64,000 nucleotides of DNA from Streptomyces flavofungini (GCF_030388665.1 NZ_CP128846.1:4414501-4478500); one strand, 5' to 3'; numbered from the stretch's first letter, positions 28,176-36,977 are shown. Translations and numbers: made by a program. The notes: generated by a model not told the origin, from the letters alone.

Positions 28176-28521
28176 ATTTGCTGTCCAGACTATTTGTCGA
28201 CCCTCGCGCCCCCGACACGCCCCGAGATAGGGCACGCGGAGGGCACGGGGTCCCCTCGGTGCATTTGGTCACCACCTAACTCTCCCTCCTCAACTGCGCC
28301 GCCTGGTACGCCCCTTGGCGCACGGAGCCCTGGCAAGACGCGCGGCCGAAGCCATCAGCTTGCCGTTCCCTTGGCAAAGAGGGCCGGATGTTCGGAGTGC
28401 CGCGGACTCGACAGCCTCCCGAACCGTCATCTCGTTGCACTTGTTGCGTTTACTTCGATTGTTTCGAATAATGGGTATACGCAGACTCGACGCCTGCTTC
28501 CCGCACCGACAGGGGCGCACC

Positions 28522-28980
28522 ATGACCAAGACAGACATCCGACCCGTGAAGCTGCCACCTGAGAAGGCCGCGGCCGCAGCGCACGCGCTCGCACAGGTCG
28601 GCAGCTACCTGGCGGCACACCAGGACCTCGCAGAGATCACCGTGACGGTCGAGGACGGAGAGCGCGAGCCCCTCGCCCTACCCCGCGAGGCCGTGGAACT
28701 GCTCGCCACCATGCTGGCCCACCTGGGGGCCGGCCGCGCCGTCTCGGTCGTCCCGTCCGACGCCGAGCTCACCACACAGCAGGCAGCAGACATGCTCAAC
28801 GTGTCGCGGCCATTCCTGATCGGGCTGCTGGATGCCGGGGTAATCGAATACCGAACCGTCGGCACACATCGGCGGATCACCGCGTCGTCGCTCCTGCAGT
28901 ACAAGCGCAAGGACGACCAGCGTCGCCGCGAAGCCGCCGACGAGCTCACCCAGCTCGGCCAGGAAATGGGAATGATCTAG
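28522..28980 (+). CDS. Antitoxin with excisionase-type helix-turn-helix
   Basis: A 152-residue protein from the ATG at 28522. The C-terminal half carries a MerR/excisionase-type DNA-binding region: LTTQQAADMLNVSRPFLIGL followed by the wing VIEYRTVGTHRRITASSLL (about 90-125). The N-terminal half (about 20-75) is an alpha/beta region that probably binds the toxin. It lies three bases upstream of the PIN gene, in the order expected of a type II antitoxin that represses its own operon. It could instead be an excisionase of the element, but the PIN neighbour argues against this. Confidence 0.8.
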   Translation: MTKTDIRPVKLPPEKAAAAAHALAQVGSYLAAHQDLAEITVTVEDGEREPLALPREAVELLATMLAHLGAGRAVSVVPSDAELTTQQAADMLNVSRPFLIGLLDAGVIEYRTVGTHRRITASSLLQYKRKDDQRRREAADELTQLGQEMGMI

Positions 28981-28983
28981 CAC

Positions 28984-29550
28984 ATGGCCTTCGTCGCCAT
29001 CTACGACGCCAACGTCCTCTACCCCAGCACCCTGCGCGACGTCCTCATCCGAATCGCGCAGGGTGGCCTCGTCCAAGCCAAGTGGACCGATCAGATCCTC
29101 GACGAGACATTCCGTAACATCCTCAAGAACCACCAGGGCATCCCGCCCGAGAAGCTCGACCGCGTCCGCGCCTTGATGAACGCTGCAATCCGGGACTGCC
29201 TGGTCAGAGGACACGAACCACTGATCGATGCCGTGAAGCTGCCTGACCCGGACGACCGGCATGTCCTGGCCGCGGCGATCCGGGCCAAGGCACAGGTCGT
29301 CGTCACCTTCAACCTGAAGGACTTCCCTACCGATGCCCTGGCCCCCTGGGACGTCGAAGCTGTGCATCCGGACGCCTTCCTGGAGGCACAGATCGATCTG
29401 GCCCCGCAGGTCGTCTACGGCGCGGTACAGAGGATCGCGGACAGCTGGCGAAAGCCGCCAGGCACAGTGGACGACGTGATCGCCAGGCTGGAGCGGCAGG
29501 GCCTGGTCGCTTCGGCGGCAGCCTTACGAACGCTTGCAATCACGCCCTGA
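28984..29550 (+). CDS. PIN-domain toxin
   Basis: A 188-residue PIN ribonuclease. Catalytic acidic residues are in AIYDANVLYPSTLRD (first Asp), LDETFRN (Glu) and LPDPDDRHVLAAAI (Asp pair), followed by VVTFNLKDFP. About 55 extra residues (WRKPPGTVDDVIARLERQG) lie after the PIN core. It is likely an RNA-cleaving toxin held in check by the preceding protein. The pair would help keep the element. The start follows the antitoxin stop by three bases. Confidence 0.85.
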   Translation: MAFVAIYDANVLYPSTLRDVLIRIAQGGLVQAKWTDQILDETFRNILKNHQGIPPEKLDRVRALMNAAIRDCLVRGHEPLIDAVKLPDPDDRHVLAAAIRAKAQVVVTFNLKDFPTDALAPWDVEAVHPDAFLEAQIDLAPQVVYGAVQRIADSWRKPPGTVDDVIARLERQGLVASAAALRTLAITP

Positions 29551-29694
29551 CTGCCGTTCTCAAGTACGCAAGGCGGTGACCGTGCGCACCCCGCTGCGTC
29601 CGTCAGCCGACGGACGCGCAGGTCCGCGGTGCGCACGCGGCACCACGCTATTGGCAAGCACACGGAGTTCGGCTTCACCGAGATCGTCATCCAC

Positions 29695-31325
29695 TCAGGA
29701 ACGACAACTACGGGGAATCGCGGCGCCGGGTTCACCCTCCCCTGCAGAGAGCACCCGTACAGCATCGGAGGGCATCGGGAAGGCGTCGCCCGATTCGGGG
29801 TCCCACAATGTCACCTCACCACCGACCACGCCGAACGTGCCGTACACCTGCCTGGAGTCCAATCGGTGCCCGTACAACGGAAGTTCGTCCAGGGAGCCGA
29901 TCGGAGTGACGCAGACGGGTCGGGGATTGGCACCGTAGTAGTGATCCGGTACTCGGCCCGATCGCCACTGCCGTACCGCATCATCACCGGCCGCGCCGGC
30001 GCCGTCCAGTACGGTCACCGCCCACGCCAACGTGAGCGCCATGGCCCCGGTCAGGGCGGCGATCGGGAGGAACAGGCGCAGCGTACGGTGGCGGAACAGG
30101 GGCAGCCGCAAGTAGCCCCAGCAGGCCAGGAAGAAGAGCGTCAGCCCTACCGAGATCCCCAACACGTATACCGAGGCCAGGAACTGCCACACCTCCGCAA
30201 CGTCCATCTCCTCCGCGCGGACGTGGAACGCGGCACCGTAGAAGGTGAAGAGCACAGGGCTGAGCCCGCCGAGCGCCGGAACGACCACCGGTAGCAGAGC
30301 GACGAACACCGCCACCAGAAACGGTCTCCGGCTACCCTCGCGGACCAGGCGTCGGATGCCGCCCGTGACGAACACCGCGCCTGCCAGGAGGAGGTGCCGA
30401 CGTACAGCGGCAGTGGGATCAGCGATCCAGGTCACCCAAGCCGTGACCGCGAAGAGCGCTCCGCTGGTCGCCCGCGCCGCCAGCCATGCGTGACTGCGCC
30501 GGCACCGGTAGACCACCACTGCGTCCCCGTCCCGCGCGGCATCGCCCCCACCCCCGGCTGCCGTGCGACGGCCATCCGACGTGAGCGAGCTGGTGCGGCG
30601 CCGGCGGACGACACGACGTCGACGGACGAACGGGAGCATGATGGTCGCGCACCACCAACTCAGCAGCGCCCACGCCACCAGTGCAGGCAGGGCCAGCCAC
30701 CAAGGCCCAGAAGCAGCCGGGATGCACCCTCGCCCTGGTCCGGTGCATTCCGTCGTGTGCTCGCATCCGACGCGGAAACGGGGAACGCACCCGACCCTCA
30801 CCAGCGTGCCGCTCGGCCTCCTCCAGCGAGCCGAACAGCACCGTCCCTGTGTCGTGCAGCCCCGTGCTCCGCTCCAGATTGAACAGCCACCGCAGCCACC
30901 AATTGGCGTGCGTGCTTGGCGGGGCGCAGACGAACCAGTGCGGTTCCTGGCGACGCTGCCTCCGCCGCATCCGCGCACTCACAGGCCGCAGATCAAGCTC
31001 TGCATCGTCCGCCAGGTCCTTGACCTCCTGGACCGCCCACCGTTCCGGTCGACGACCAGAATCACGCCCGACGTCGACGACCAGAATCACGCCCGACGGG
31101 GATGCCAAGCGCGTAGACCGAATTCCGGACCGCCTCATCCGGAAGGACTCCGCCCGGGGTGCGAGCCTCCGGGTACACCTCCTCGTGAGCGTCAAGTACC
31201 TCCCAGCCCCTCTCCTCGAACAAGGCGCGGGCCTTTCTCCGGTGCTCGACCGGCCCCGTGAGAGCCGCCTCCACCCGGACGGTGAGCAGCGCAACTCCGC
31301 GCCCCTGTCCCTGGTCTGCCTGCAC
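29695..31325 (-). pseudogene. Frameshifted membrane-protein gene
   Basis: Coding signal on the minus strand passes through three frames. The 5' part (31325 to about 31090) reads VALLTVRVEAALTGPVEHRR...YALGIPVG. After a 25-bp duplication the second frame reads ERWAVQEVKDLADDAELDL, PHWFVCAPPSTHANWWLRWL and LFGSLEEAERHAGEGRV. Near 30790 the frame shifts again to a region with five or six membrane segments (WWLALPALVAWALLSWW, FLVAVFVALLPVVVPALGGL, VYVLGISVGLTLFFLACWGY). It ends at 29695. Joined, it would be about 535 residues, an unknown membrane protein. Sequencing error at the second shift cannot be excluded. Confidence 0.65.
31048..31097. repeat. 25-bp exact tandem duplication
   Basis: 31048-31072 and 31073-31097 are identical (GTCGACGACCAGAATCACGC and five more bases). 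As 25 is not a multiple of three, it breaks the leftward frame. Removing one copy joins GIPVGRDSGRR to PERWAVQEVKDL without a stop. Confidence 0.9.
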
Positions 31326-31669
31326 GATCCCCTCCCTTCAACGGGAGTTGATCTGCCCTGTCGATCACGGACTTCAACACTGGTCCGCGGAAATGACACT
31401 GGCCCGGCATGCCTGTCATAGCGTGGCTCCCTGACAAACCGGTGTCTGCACTCGCGACGCGGTCTCTGGTCCAGGCAACAGAGCGAGCCGAGCCCGGCGC
31501 TTCAGCCATCGCACTCACGCAATATCCCGCAGATGCACGACGCCGTGCCCATAGCGTGCCCGTAAGAGCGGGAAACTACGGTCAACAGCGGTGCGAGCCG
31601 GCTCTCGCGGCCGCCCAAGTAGACGGTATCTGCGCAGGTCAGAGCCATAGAACCCGCCCAAGCGCCATC
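31326..31669. other. Right end of the integrated element, no gene
   Basis: About 340 bases between the broken gene and attR. Small open frames here have no homology I recognise. A minus-strand frame through attR reads GAGDENRTRTLSLGS, a peptide seen often in database ORFs that overlap tRNA-derived att sites, and is not a real protein. The GTGCCCGTAAGAGCGGGAAA segment at about 31557 may be an integrase-related arm site. Confidence 0.4.
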
Positions 31670-31713
31670 GCTTCCCAAGCTGAGAGTGCGAGTTCGATTC
31701 TCGTCACCCGCTC
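31670..31713 (+). repeat. attR: second copy of the tRNA-Gly 3' half
   Basis: 44 of 44 bases match 28099-28142. After this copy the sequence continues CACAG, so the CCA end of the ancestral tRNA gene (CTCCA) is preserved on this side. The upstream half of a tRNA is absent, so it is not a functional gene. Confidence 0.9.
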
Positions 31714-31721
31714 CACAGTTG

Positions 31722-31747
31722 AGGCCCAGGTCGTCCGACCTGGGCCT
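31722..31747 (+). terminator. Original terminator of tRNA-Gly
   Basis: AGGCCCAGGTCG / CGACCTGGGCCT is a perfect 12-bp stem with a two-base loop, followed by TCTTGTT, nine bases after attR. It was probably the terminator of the tRNA before the element entered. Confidence 0.75.
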
Positions 31748-31800
31748 TCTTGTTGCCCGGGTGGCGTCGGCCTTCGCTGCCTGCCCGCCGTCCGCTCGGA

Positions 31801-31995
31801 TCAGCCGCCGCGTGCCGGGTCCCTGTCGGAGGCTTGATCGTCCGGCTTCGCCTCCGCAGCCGCGGCCCGTGCCGCGCGGAGCGCACGCCGGATGCGGGCG
31901 GCCGGGGCGCAGTCGCGTTCCGCCAGGCAGTCCGCGCACCCCTCCAGGTGCGCGAGCAGCGCCTGGTACGTGGACCACTCCGTGGCCGGGGTCAC
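31801..31995 (-). CDS. Cys-rich small protein, copy C
   Basis: A 64-residue protein from a GTG at 31995 that overlaps the upstream stop (GTGA), exactly as in copy B. It has LLAHLEGCADCLAERDCAPA followed by RIRRALRAARAAA. The three cysteines and the GC-x2-C spacing match copies A and B, but the C-terminal tail differs. It is the second gene of a coupled pair with 31992-32474, which lies beside a third XRE-TPR regulator. Confidence 0.6.
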   Translation of the reverse strand: MTPATEWSTYQALLAHLEGCADCLAERDCAPAARIRRALRAARAAAAEAKPDDQASDRDPARGG

Positions 31996-32474
31996 CTCGA
32001 GGCCTCCGCCGAGCGCGCGAGGCCGAGGGCGACCAGCGCGGCCACGGACGGGAGGGGGCACAGGTCGCCCGGGTGGTGCGGGAGGCTCACCCAGTAGGGG
32101 CCGGGTGGCGAGGTGCGGCGCACCGCCGGGACGCCCAGGTACGTGCCCGTCCCCAGGAGCGGGGCTTCGTCGGCGTACGACCACCTCTGCTGCGGGGTGC
32201 TGCCCGCGACCAATGCGTAGTACTGGCTGCTGAAGCCGCTGCAGAACACCGGACCGCTCAGCATCGTCGCGAGCGAGACGGCCACGGCCGCTGCCATGTC
32301 CGTGCCGAGGGCCGCGTACACGAGAGGGCCGGAGAGTCTCACCGCGCAGAAGCGTGGCCCGCACGGGAGCAGTGCGACGCCTCCTTCCGCCCACTCGCGC
32401 CGGGCGTGCGCGGCGCCCGGCTGAGCGCGCGCGAACCAGTCGGAGAGGGCTCCGTCTGCTGGGTGGATGTCCAC
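31992..32474 (-). CDS. Conserved hypothetical protein, homologue of 14375-14842
   Basis: A 160-residue protein from a GTG at 32474. It aligns with the protein at 14375-14842 over its length: REWAEGGVALLPCGPRFCAVR, MLSGPVFCSGFSSQYYALVA, GTYLGVPAVRR and WVSLPHHPGDLCPLPSVAAL. It carries three cysteines not seen in the homologue. No catalytic motif is clear. The position before a Cys-rich protein and next to an XRE-TPR gene repeats the layout near 14-16 kb, so the set is a mobile or duplicated functional module. Confidence 0.6.
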   Translation of the reverse strand: MDIHPADGALSDWFARAQPGAAHARREWAEGGVALLPCGPRFCAVRLSGPLVYAALGTDMAAAVAVSLATMLSGPVFCSGFSSQYYALVAGSTPQQRWSYADEAPLLGTGTYLGVPAVRRTSPPGPYWVSLPHHPGDLCPLPSVAALVALGLARSAEASR

Positions 32475-32582
32475 GCTCTTCCCCTGCCGTCATCACCGAT
32501 CAGGTCCAGGACCAGGGTGGCGACGTACAAGGGGGCCAACTGTCACTCCGCGGTGACACCCATCATCGGCTGGCCTCCGCTG

Positions 32583-33761
32583 TCACTGACCTAGCCACGC
32601 GGCGATGTGGCCCAAGGCATCGGGGGTACGGCGCTGCTGGCGCACCAATCCTTCGATGGTCGCGCGGGCCCCCGGGTGGTATCGCGTCTGCTGCGCCGCC
32701 AGCTCACGGGCCTTCGTGATGGAGACGAGTGCCGCGTCGTTGCGGCCCGTCTCCATCTCCGAGCGCCCGCGGTCGATCCACACGTGGGCGCGGCGCGACG
32801 CGGGCCATGAGGCGGGCATGTGGATCTCTTTGGCCCTCGCCACGGCTTCCCCGTGACGCCCCATCTCGGTGAGCGCGGAGACCTCGTGTGCCGCGCAGTT
32901 CGTCGGCCCGAAGGACAGCCAGTGCACATGGCCCATCTCCCCGACCCGGTCGGCGATCTGCTTCGCCTCGCCCAGTCGGGTCCGCACCACGTCTTCGTCG
33001 CGAGCGCGTGCGGCGATGACGGTCGCACCCAGGTGCAACTGCCCTGCTACGGCGAGGGATTCAGGTGTCTCGTCGGCCTGTAGGAGCAGTTGCTGGCCGG
33101 CGTCCACGAGGCGCAGGCCGATGGTGTGCTCACCCTCCCGGTGGTACACGAGCCCGCGCATGTACTGGCGGACGGCCGACAGGACGGGGTCGGAGGCCCG
33201 TTGCGCGGCCCACTCCATCCGGTCCAGGGCGATGGTGGACAGGTCGTAGAAGCCGAGCTTGATGGTGACGTCGTGGGCCGTGCGGTACGCGGAGCCGAGC
33301 GCCGCCCACAGTTCGGGCGAGGGGTTGCGGTGCGCGGCTGTGGTCAATTCGGTGATCAGTCGGGGCAGGGTGCGGGCGGCCTTGTGGAGGTGGGTGGCTC
33401 GCACCTCCTGGCAGAGGGTGGCCGCGGCTTCGGCGAGGCGCGGTGTTTCCCGAGTGGCTACGTCGGGGTCGGCGCCCAGGTCGTACAGGTCGAGCGACTC
33501 GCGGATGGGTCTGATCAGCTCGGCGAGGCGGTCCTGCTGGAGCTCGGTCATGTACGGCTGTCCGGTCAGGACCGCGACGTCGATCCGTAGCGCGCGGGCG
33601 TACGCTGCGGTGAAGTCCGGGCTCGCCGCCTTGTGCCCACGCTCCACCTGGTGGACCAGGCTGTACGAGTAGCCGGCCTTCATGGCCAGACCCCGCTGCG
33701 TGTACCCGGCCAGCTTCCGCTGCTGGGAGATGCGGGCACCGGGGTGATCGTCTGTGGGCAT
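32583..33761 (-). CDS. XRE-TPR regulator 3
   Basis: A 392-residue protein from the ATG at 33761. The helix-turn-helix (about 8-62) is ARISQQRKLAGYTQRGLAMK, then SLVHQVERGHKAASPDF. The rest is helical with TPR-like pairs such as ALGSAYRTAHDVTIKLGFYD, GLVYHREGEHTIGLRLVDAG and EMGRHGEAVARAKEIHMPAS. It differs from the pair at 15-17 kb in its lack of FGQRVQ and AELTG, so it is a separate subfamily. It is divergent from the flavoprotein gene, a pairing often seen in streptomycetes, and just upstream of the coupled pair at 32474-31801. Confidence 0.8.
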   Translation of the reverse strand: MPTDDHPGARISQQRKLAGYTQRGLAMKAGYSYSLVHQVERGHKAASPDFTAAYARALRIDVAVLTGQPYMTELQQDRLAELIRPIRESLDLYDLGADPDVATRETPRLAEAAATLCQEVRATHLHKAARTLPRLITELTTAAHRNPSPELWAALGSAYRTAHDVTIKLGFYDLSTIALDRMEWAAQRASDPVLSAVRQYMRGLVYHREGEHTIGLRLVDAGQQLLLQADETPESLAVAGQLHLGATVIAARARDEDVVRTRLGEAKQIADRVGEMGHVHWLSFGPTNCAAHEVSALTEMGRHGEAVARAKEIHMPASWPASRRAHVWIDRGRSEMETGRNDAALVSITKARELAAQQTRYHPGARATIEGLVRQQRRTPDALGHIAAWLGQ

Positions 33762-33891
33762 GCTGGTCTCCGCTCCTGACGGCCCTCTGGAACGGTACCC
33801 ACGGCGGGCGCCGCCGGACCGGAATCCGCCTCTCATCCACCTGCTTCGGGGATAGTTGCCTGGCGCCCGCACACGGGGTGGGATGAGGCGC

Positions 33892-34497
33892 ATGACCTCG
33901 CCGCGCTCACGGACCCTGTACTTGTTCGCCTCGGCCGCGCCGCCGGTGTTCGATCTCGCGCAGGTCGTCGAGGCGGCGCAGGGCGACGGGGGTTGGAACG
34001 TGTGCGTCGGCCTCACGCCGACCGCCGCGCGCTGGATCGAGGGCGGCCTCGAGGGCGGCCTCGGCGGGCTGGAGGCCCTGACCGGGCACCCCGTCCGGAG
34101 CGAGTACAAGCTCCCCGGCGAGCCCGACGCCTGGCCCCCGGCGGACGCGATCCTCTTCGCCCCTGCGACCTTCAACTCCCTCAACTCGTGGGCGCTGGGC
34201 CTTACGTCGTCCTTCGTGGTGGGCGTCGCGGCGGAGGCCATCGGCAAGGGGATCCCCACAGTGACGGTGCCTTGCGTGAACGCTGCGTATGCCCGGCATC
34301 GCCAGTTCGACCGCAGCGTAGAGGAGCTGCGGGAGCAGGGGGTGGTGGTGCTGTACGGGGAGGGCGGGTTCATTCCCAATCCGGCTGGCTCGGGGGTGCC
34401 GAAGGGGTATCCGTGGGGGGTGGCGCTTGGGGCTGTGGAGGGGGTGGTCAGTGGGCGGCGAAACCCAACCAGGTCAACCGCCTCGGGAGATGCCTGA
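33892..34497 (+). CDS. Flavoprotein (phosphopantothenoylcysteine decarboxylase-like)
   Basis: A 201-residue protein; I start at the ATG at 33892 (another ATG lies at 33883). It has the flavin-binding fold of the PPC decarboxylase family: TLYLFASAAPPVFDLAQVVE, PADAILFAPATFNSLNSWAL, GIPTVTVPCVNAAYARHRQF and VVVLYGEGGFIPNP. The typical His of decarboxylases is not obvious, so it may bind FMN without decarboxylating. It is divergent from the XRE-TPR regulator 3, which may regulate it. Confidence 0.8.
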   Translation: MTSPRSRTLYLFASAAPPVFDLAQVVEAAQGDGGWNVCVGLTPTAARWIEGGLEGGLGGLEALTGHPVRSEYKLPGEPDAWPPADAILFAPATFNSLNSWALGLTSSFVVGVAAEAIGKGIPTVTVPCVNAAYARHRQFDRSVEELREQGVVVLYGEGGFIPNPAGSGVPKGYPWGVALGAVEGVVSGRRNPTRSTASGDA

Positions 34498-34632
34498 CGC
34501 CTCACGGCTCGGCGGAGTGAAGTTCCGTGCCACGACCGTGGACGACCGTGCCGAATCGTGCGGGGAAACCACGGGAGCAATGTCCACCGAAGCCCCTACA
34601 GTCGCTGGGAGCTTCGGTATCGAGTGTCCGCG

Positions 34633-35076
34633 TCACAGCGGCAGGTCGTCGGGCAGGACTCGGAAGGACTTGTGTCGGCCCAGAGGGCGTACGGCTCGGA
34701 AGTCGCGTCGGTCGAGGGTGAGGATCGCGTCGGTGTCGTAGTCCGCGGCCAGGGCCACGTTCACCGCGTCGGCGAGGTCGAGGTCCAGTGCGCGGTAGCG
34801 GCCACGGACGGACTGGGCAGCGCCCAGGTGCTGCTCCGTGATCTCCGGCATGACGACTCGGCCTCGCCCCATCCAGCGCCGGAGGTCGTCGATCGCGCTG
34901 ACGGCAGCCTCCCGCCCGAGTTCGCGCGTGGCCACGTGGTCGAGTTCCGCCAGCAGGAGCGGGGGCATGACCAGGAGGCCGGCCGCCATGATCGCCTCAT
35001 TCGCCGGCCCGTGCTCCGGGTGGGTCGAGTCGAGAGCAGCGAGGAGGCCGGACGTGTCCGCGATGACGATGATCAC
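34633..35076 (-). CDS. PIN-domain toxin (VapC-like)
   Basis: A 147-residue PIN protein from a GTG at 35076 that overlaps the antitoxin stop (GTGA). Catalytic acidic residues sit in IVIADTSGLLAALD, LLAELDHV and DLDLADAVNVALA, followed by ILTLDRRDFRAV. It should cleave RNA with magnesium. The second toxin locus of the window, it is unrelated in sequence to the longer PIN gene in the integrated element. Confidence 0.88.
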   Translation of the reverse strand: MIIVIADTSGLLAALDSTHPEHGPANEAIMAAGLLVMPPLLLAELDHVATRELGREAAVSAIDDLRRWMGRGRVVMPEITEQHLGAAQSVRGRYRALDLDLADAVNVALAADYDTDAILTLDRRDFRAVRPLGRHKSFRVLPDDLPL

Positions 35077-35333
35077 GCGGTGGTTCCAGGAGCTGACTCG
35101 CGCCGGACCGCGTCGACGACCGCGTCCCTGACCTCGGTCTTGGACGGCGTACGACCAGAGCCCTCGAAGGTTCGCGAGAACAGCGGCTCGTCCCAGACCC
35201 GGTTCGCCATCGCCGCGAGGTGAATCCCCTGACGGATGATCTCGGCCTCGCTTATCCCGCGCCGCTTGGCCGCCTCCTTGATGATCGCCAGGTCCTCGGG
35301 GTCGGCGTAGACGTTCGTGCGCTTCATGGACAT
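35073..35333 (-). CDS. Ribbon-helix-helix antitoxin (VapB-like)
   Basis: An 86-residue antitoxin starting at the Met at 35333; Met codons at 35327 and 35351 are alternatives and none has a good ribosome site. The N-terminal ribbon-helix-helix is MKRTNVYADPEDLAIIKEAA followed by RRGISEAEIIRQGIHLAA. The C-terminal 40 residues should bind the PIN toxin. It forms a coupled pair with the gene at 34633 and probably represses its own transcription. Confidence 0.82.
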   Translation of the reverse strand: MSMKRTNVYADPEDLAIIKEAAKRRGISEAEIIRQGIHLAAMANRVWDEPLFSRTFEGSGRTPSKTEVRDAVVDAVRRESAPGTTA

Positions 35334-35723
35334 GTACCAAGAGTAGTCCATACATCAGTTTGGCGTATGTGCCGTCGATCGCTGGCGACGGTCCCGGCCC
35401 CCGGTGCGGCTGGCGCCGGATCTCGCAGATGCGAGGGCTGCGGTCTGGGTTTGTCCGTTCGTTGCGGCGACGTGATGGCCGGGGCGGCATGGCAGGCGGG
35501 GCCGCACCTGGCGGCCCCTTTCGCGATGCGGACGACCTCCCTAGGGGGATATGGGCTCCCCCCGGCGAAAGGGCACGCCCACCGCGGCGGAAGCCGGACC
35601 CGCGCCCACCCCCACCCATCAGCGCACCCCCCGCCCCGCACGCCCCACCCCGCTGCTACGACTCCGCTCCTTCAGGTGATTTCGTCAGGTAAGCCGGTTT
35701 CGCGGCACCTACGATCCCGGTTT
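35334..35723. other. Intergenic region between VapBC pair and monooxygenase
   Basis: About 390 bases with no convincing gene. It holds divergent promoters for the antitoxin and for the PobA-like gene. I see no strong inverted repeat. Confidence 0.4.
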
Positions 35724-36977
35724 GTGACAGACGCGCAGAGCCGGCGTGAAGCCGATGTGGTGGTTCTCGGTGCTGGGCCGGCCGGGCTTGTGGTCGGGAA
35801 TCTTCTTCTGGGGGGCGGGGTCGACTGTGTCGTGCTGGAGCGGGCCGAGCGCGAGCACGTGCGGGCGCGGGCGCGGGCCGGGTTCCTCGCCGCCAACACC
35901 GTGCGGATCCTGGAGCGGCACGGGCTGGACGCGGGGCTGCGACTGCGGGGGCGGCCGCACAGCACGTGTGAGTTCCGGAGTGGGGACGGGCGGTTCCGGC
36001 TGGACTACAGCGGGCTCGGGCGGGGTGAGCGGCACACCGTCTACCCCCAACAGGACTTGGTGTCCGACCTGTTGGCGCGCTTCCTGGGGCTGGGCGGGCG
36101 CGTCGAGTTCGGAGTCGAGGCCGTCGCCGTCCACGACGCGGACACCGGCCGGCCCTCCGTCAGCGTGCGCGACGCGGACGGGCGGCCCGGGCGGTGGCAC
36201 GCGCGGTACGTGGCCGGGTGCGACGGGCGGCACGGGGCCGCCCGGCGTTCGCTGCCCGCAGGAACGGTGCGCCGCCACCACCGCGACCACGGCGTGACCT
36301 GGCTCGGGCTGCTCGCCGAGGCTCCGCCCAGCCTGGACGCCGTCGGGTATGCCGTGCACGAGCGCGGGTTCGCCGGGCACATGGCGCGGACCAGTGAGGT
36401 CACCCGGTACTACGTGCAGTGCGAGCGCGGGACTCCGGCCGACGCCTGGTCCGAGGAGCGGATCTGGGAGGAGCTGGAGCTGCGGATGCGAGGGGATGAG
36501 TACGGTCCGCTGCGGCGGGGGCCGATCGTCCAGCGGGCCGTTGTCCAGCTCGAGTCCGATGTGCTCGAACCGCTGCGCCACGGTTCGCTGTTCCTGGTCG
36601 GCGACGCCGCCGCCCTCGTCAGCCCTTCCGCCGCCAAAGGCGCCAACCTCGCCGTCCTGGAGGCCGAGATCCTTGCCCGTGCCCTCGTCGACGACCTCCG
36701 CCACGGTGACTCCAAGGGCCTCGACTCCTACTCCGCGCGGTGCCTCGCGTACATCTGGCGTGCGCAGGAGTTCTCCCACTGGATGATCCGGCTGCTGCAC
36801 GGCTCGGTGTCCGGGGAAGCGGGCGGCCCGGCGTCCGGGGAAGCGGGCCGCCCGGCGTCCGGCGCAGCGGGCGGCGCGGCCGCCTTCCACGACTCCCTGC
36901 GGCGCGCCCGGCTCGCCTCGCTGCGTACTTCGCGCAGCCAGCAGGACTGGTTCGCCGAGCGCTACGTCGGCGTTTGA
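35724..36977 (+). CDS. FAD-dependent monooxygenase, PobA-like
   Basis: A 417-residue flavoprotein monooxygenase from a GTG at 35724. The FAD motif VVVLGAGPAGLVVGNLLL is near 11-28, the DG-type motif ARYVAGCDGRHGAARRSL is near 155-175, and the GD motif is FLVGDAAALVSPSAAKGANL (about 290-310). The order and AKGANLAVLEAE and FSHWMIRLLH segments match 4-hydroxybenzoate 3-hydroxylase, but the GDAAH His of that enzyme is replaced by Ala, so the substrate may differ. A low-complexity SGEAGGPASGEAGRPASG insert lies near the end. It precedes a fused methyltransferase, suggesting tailoring of a small aromatic. Confidence 0.82.
   Translation: MTDAQSRREADVVVLGAGPAGLVVGNLLLGGGVDCVVLERAEREHVRARARAGFLAANTVRILERHGLDAGLRLRGRPHSTCEFRSGDGRFRLDYSGLGRGERHTVYPQQDLVSDLLARFLGLGGRVEFGVEAVAVHDADTGRPSVSVRDADGRPGRWHARYVAGCDGRHGAARRSLPAGTVRRHHRDHGVTWLGLLAEAPPSLDAVGYAVHERGFAGHMARTSEVTRYYVQCERGTPADAWSEERIWEELELRMRGDEYGPLRRGPIVQRAVVQLESDVLEPLRHGSLFLVGDAAALVSPSAAKGANLAVLEAEILARALVDDLRHGDSKGLDSYSARCLAYIWRAQEFSHWMIRLLHGSVSGEAGGPASGEAGRPASGAAGGAAAFHDSLRRARLASLRTSRSQQDWFAERYVGV

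Larger units (their letters stand above)
28099..31713. mobile_element. Small element integrated in tRNA-Gly, no integrase
   Basis: The 3.6-kb stretch is bounded by 44-bp direct repeats made from the tRNA 3' half. Inside are an excisionase-like antitoxin gene, a PIN-domain gene and a frameshifted membrane-protein gene. No integrase, replication or transfer gene is visible, so it is a deleted remnant or depends on an integrase elsewhere. Its bases are slightly less GC-rich at the left end (28180-28520) than the flanks. Target-side sequences support the reading: the native tRNA end, CTCCA, and its terminator lie beyond the right repeat. Confidence 0.8.

Noticed and set aside
31502..31978. Minus-strand open frame with GAGDENRTRTLSLGS across attR
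   Set aside because: It is the reverse of the tRNA-derived repeat and its terminator; such peptides recur in databases as artefacts of att sites.
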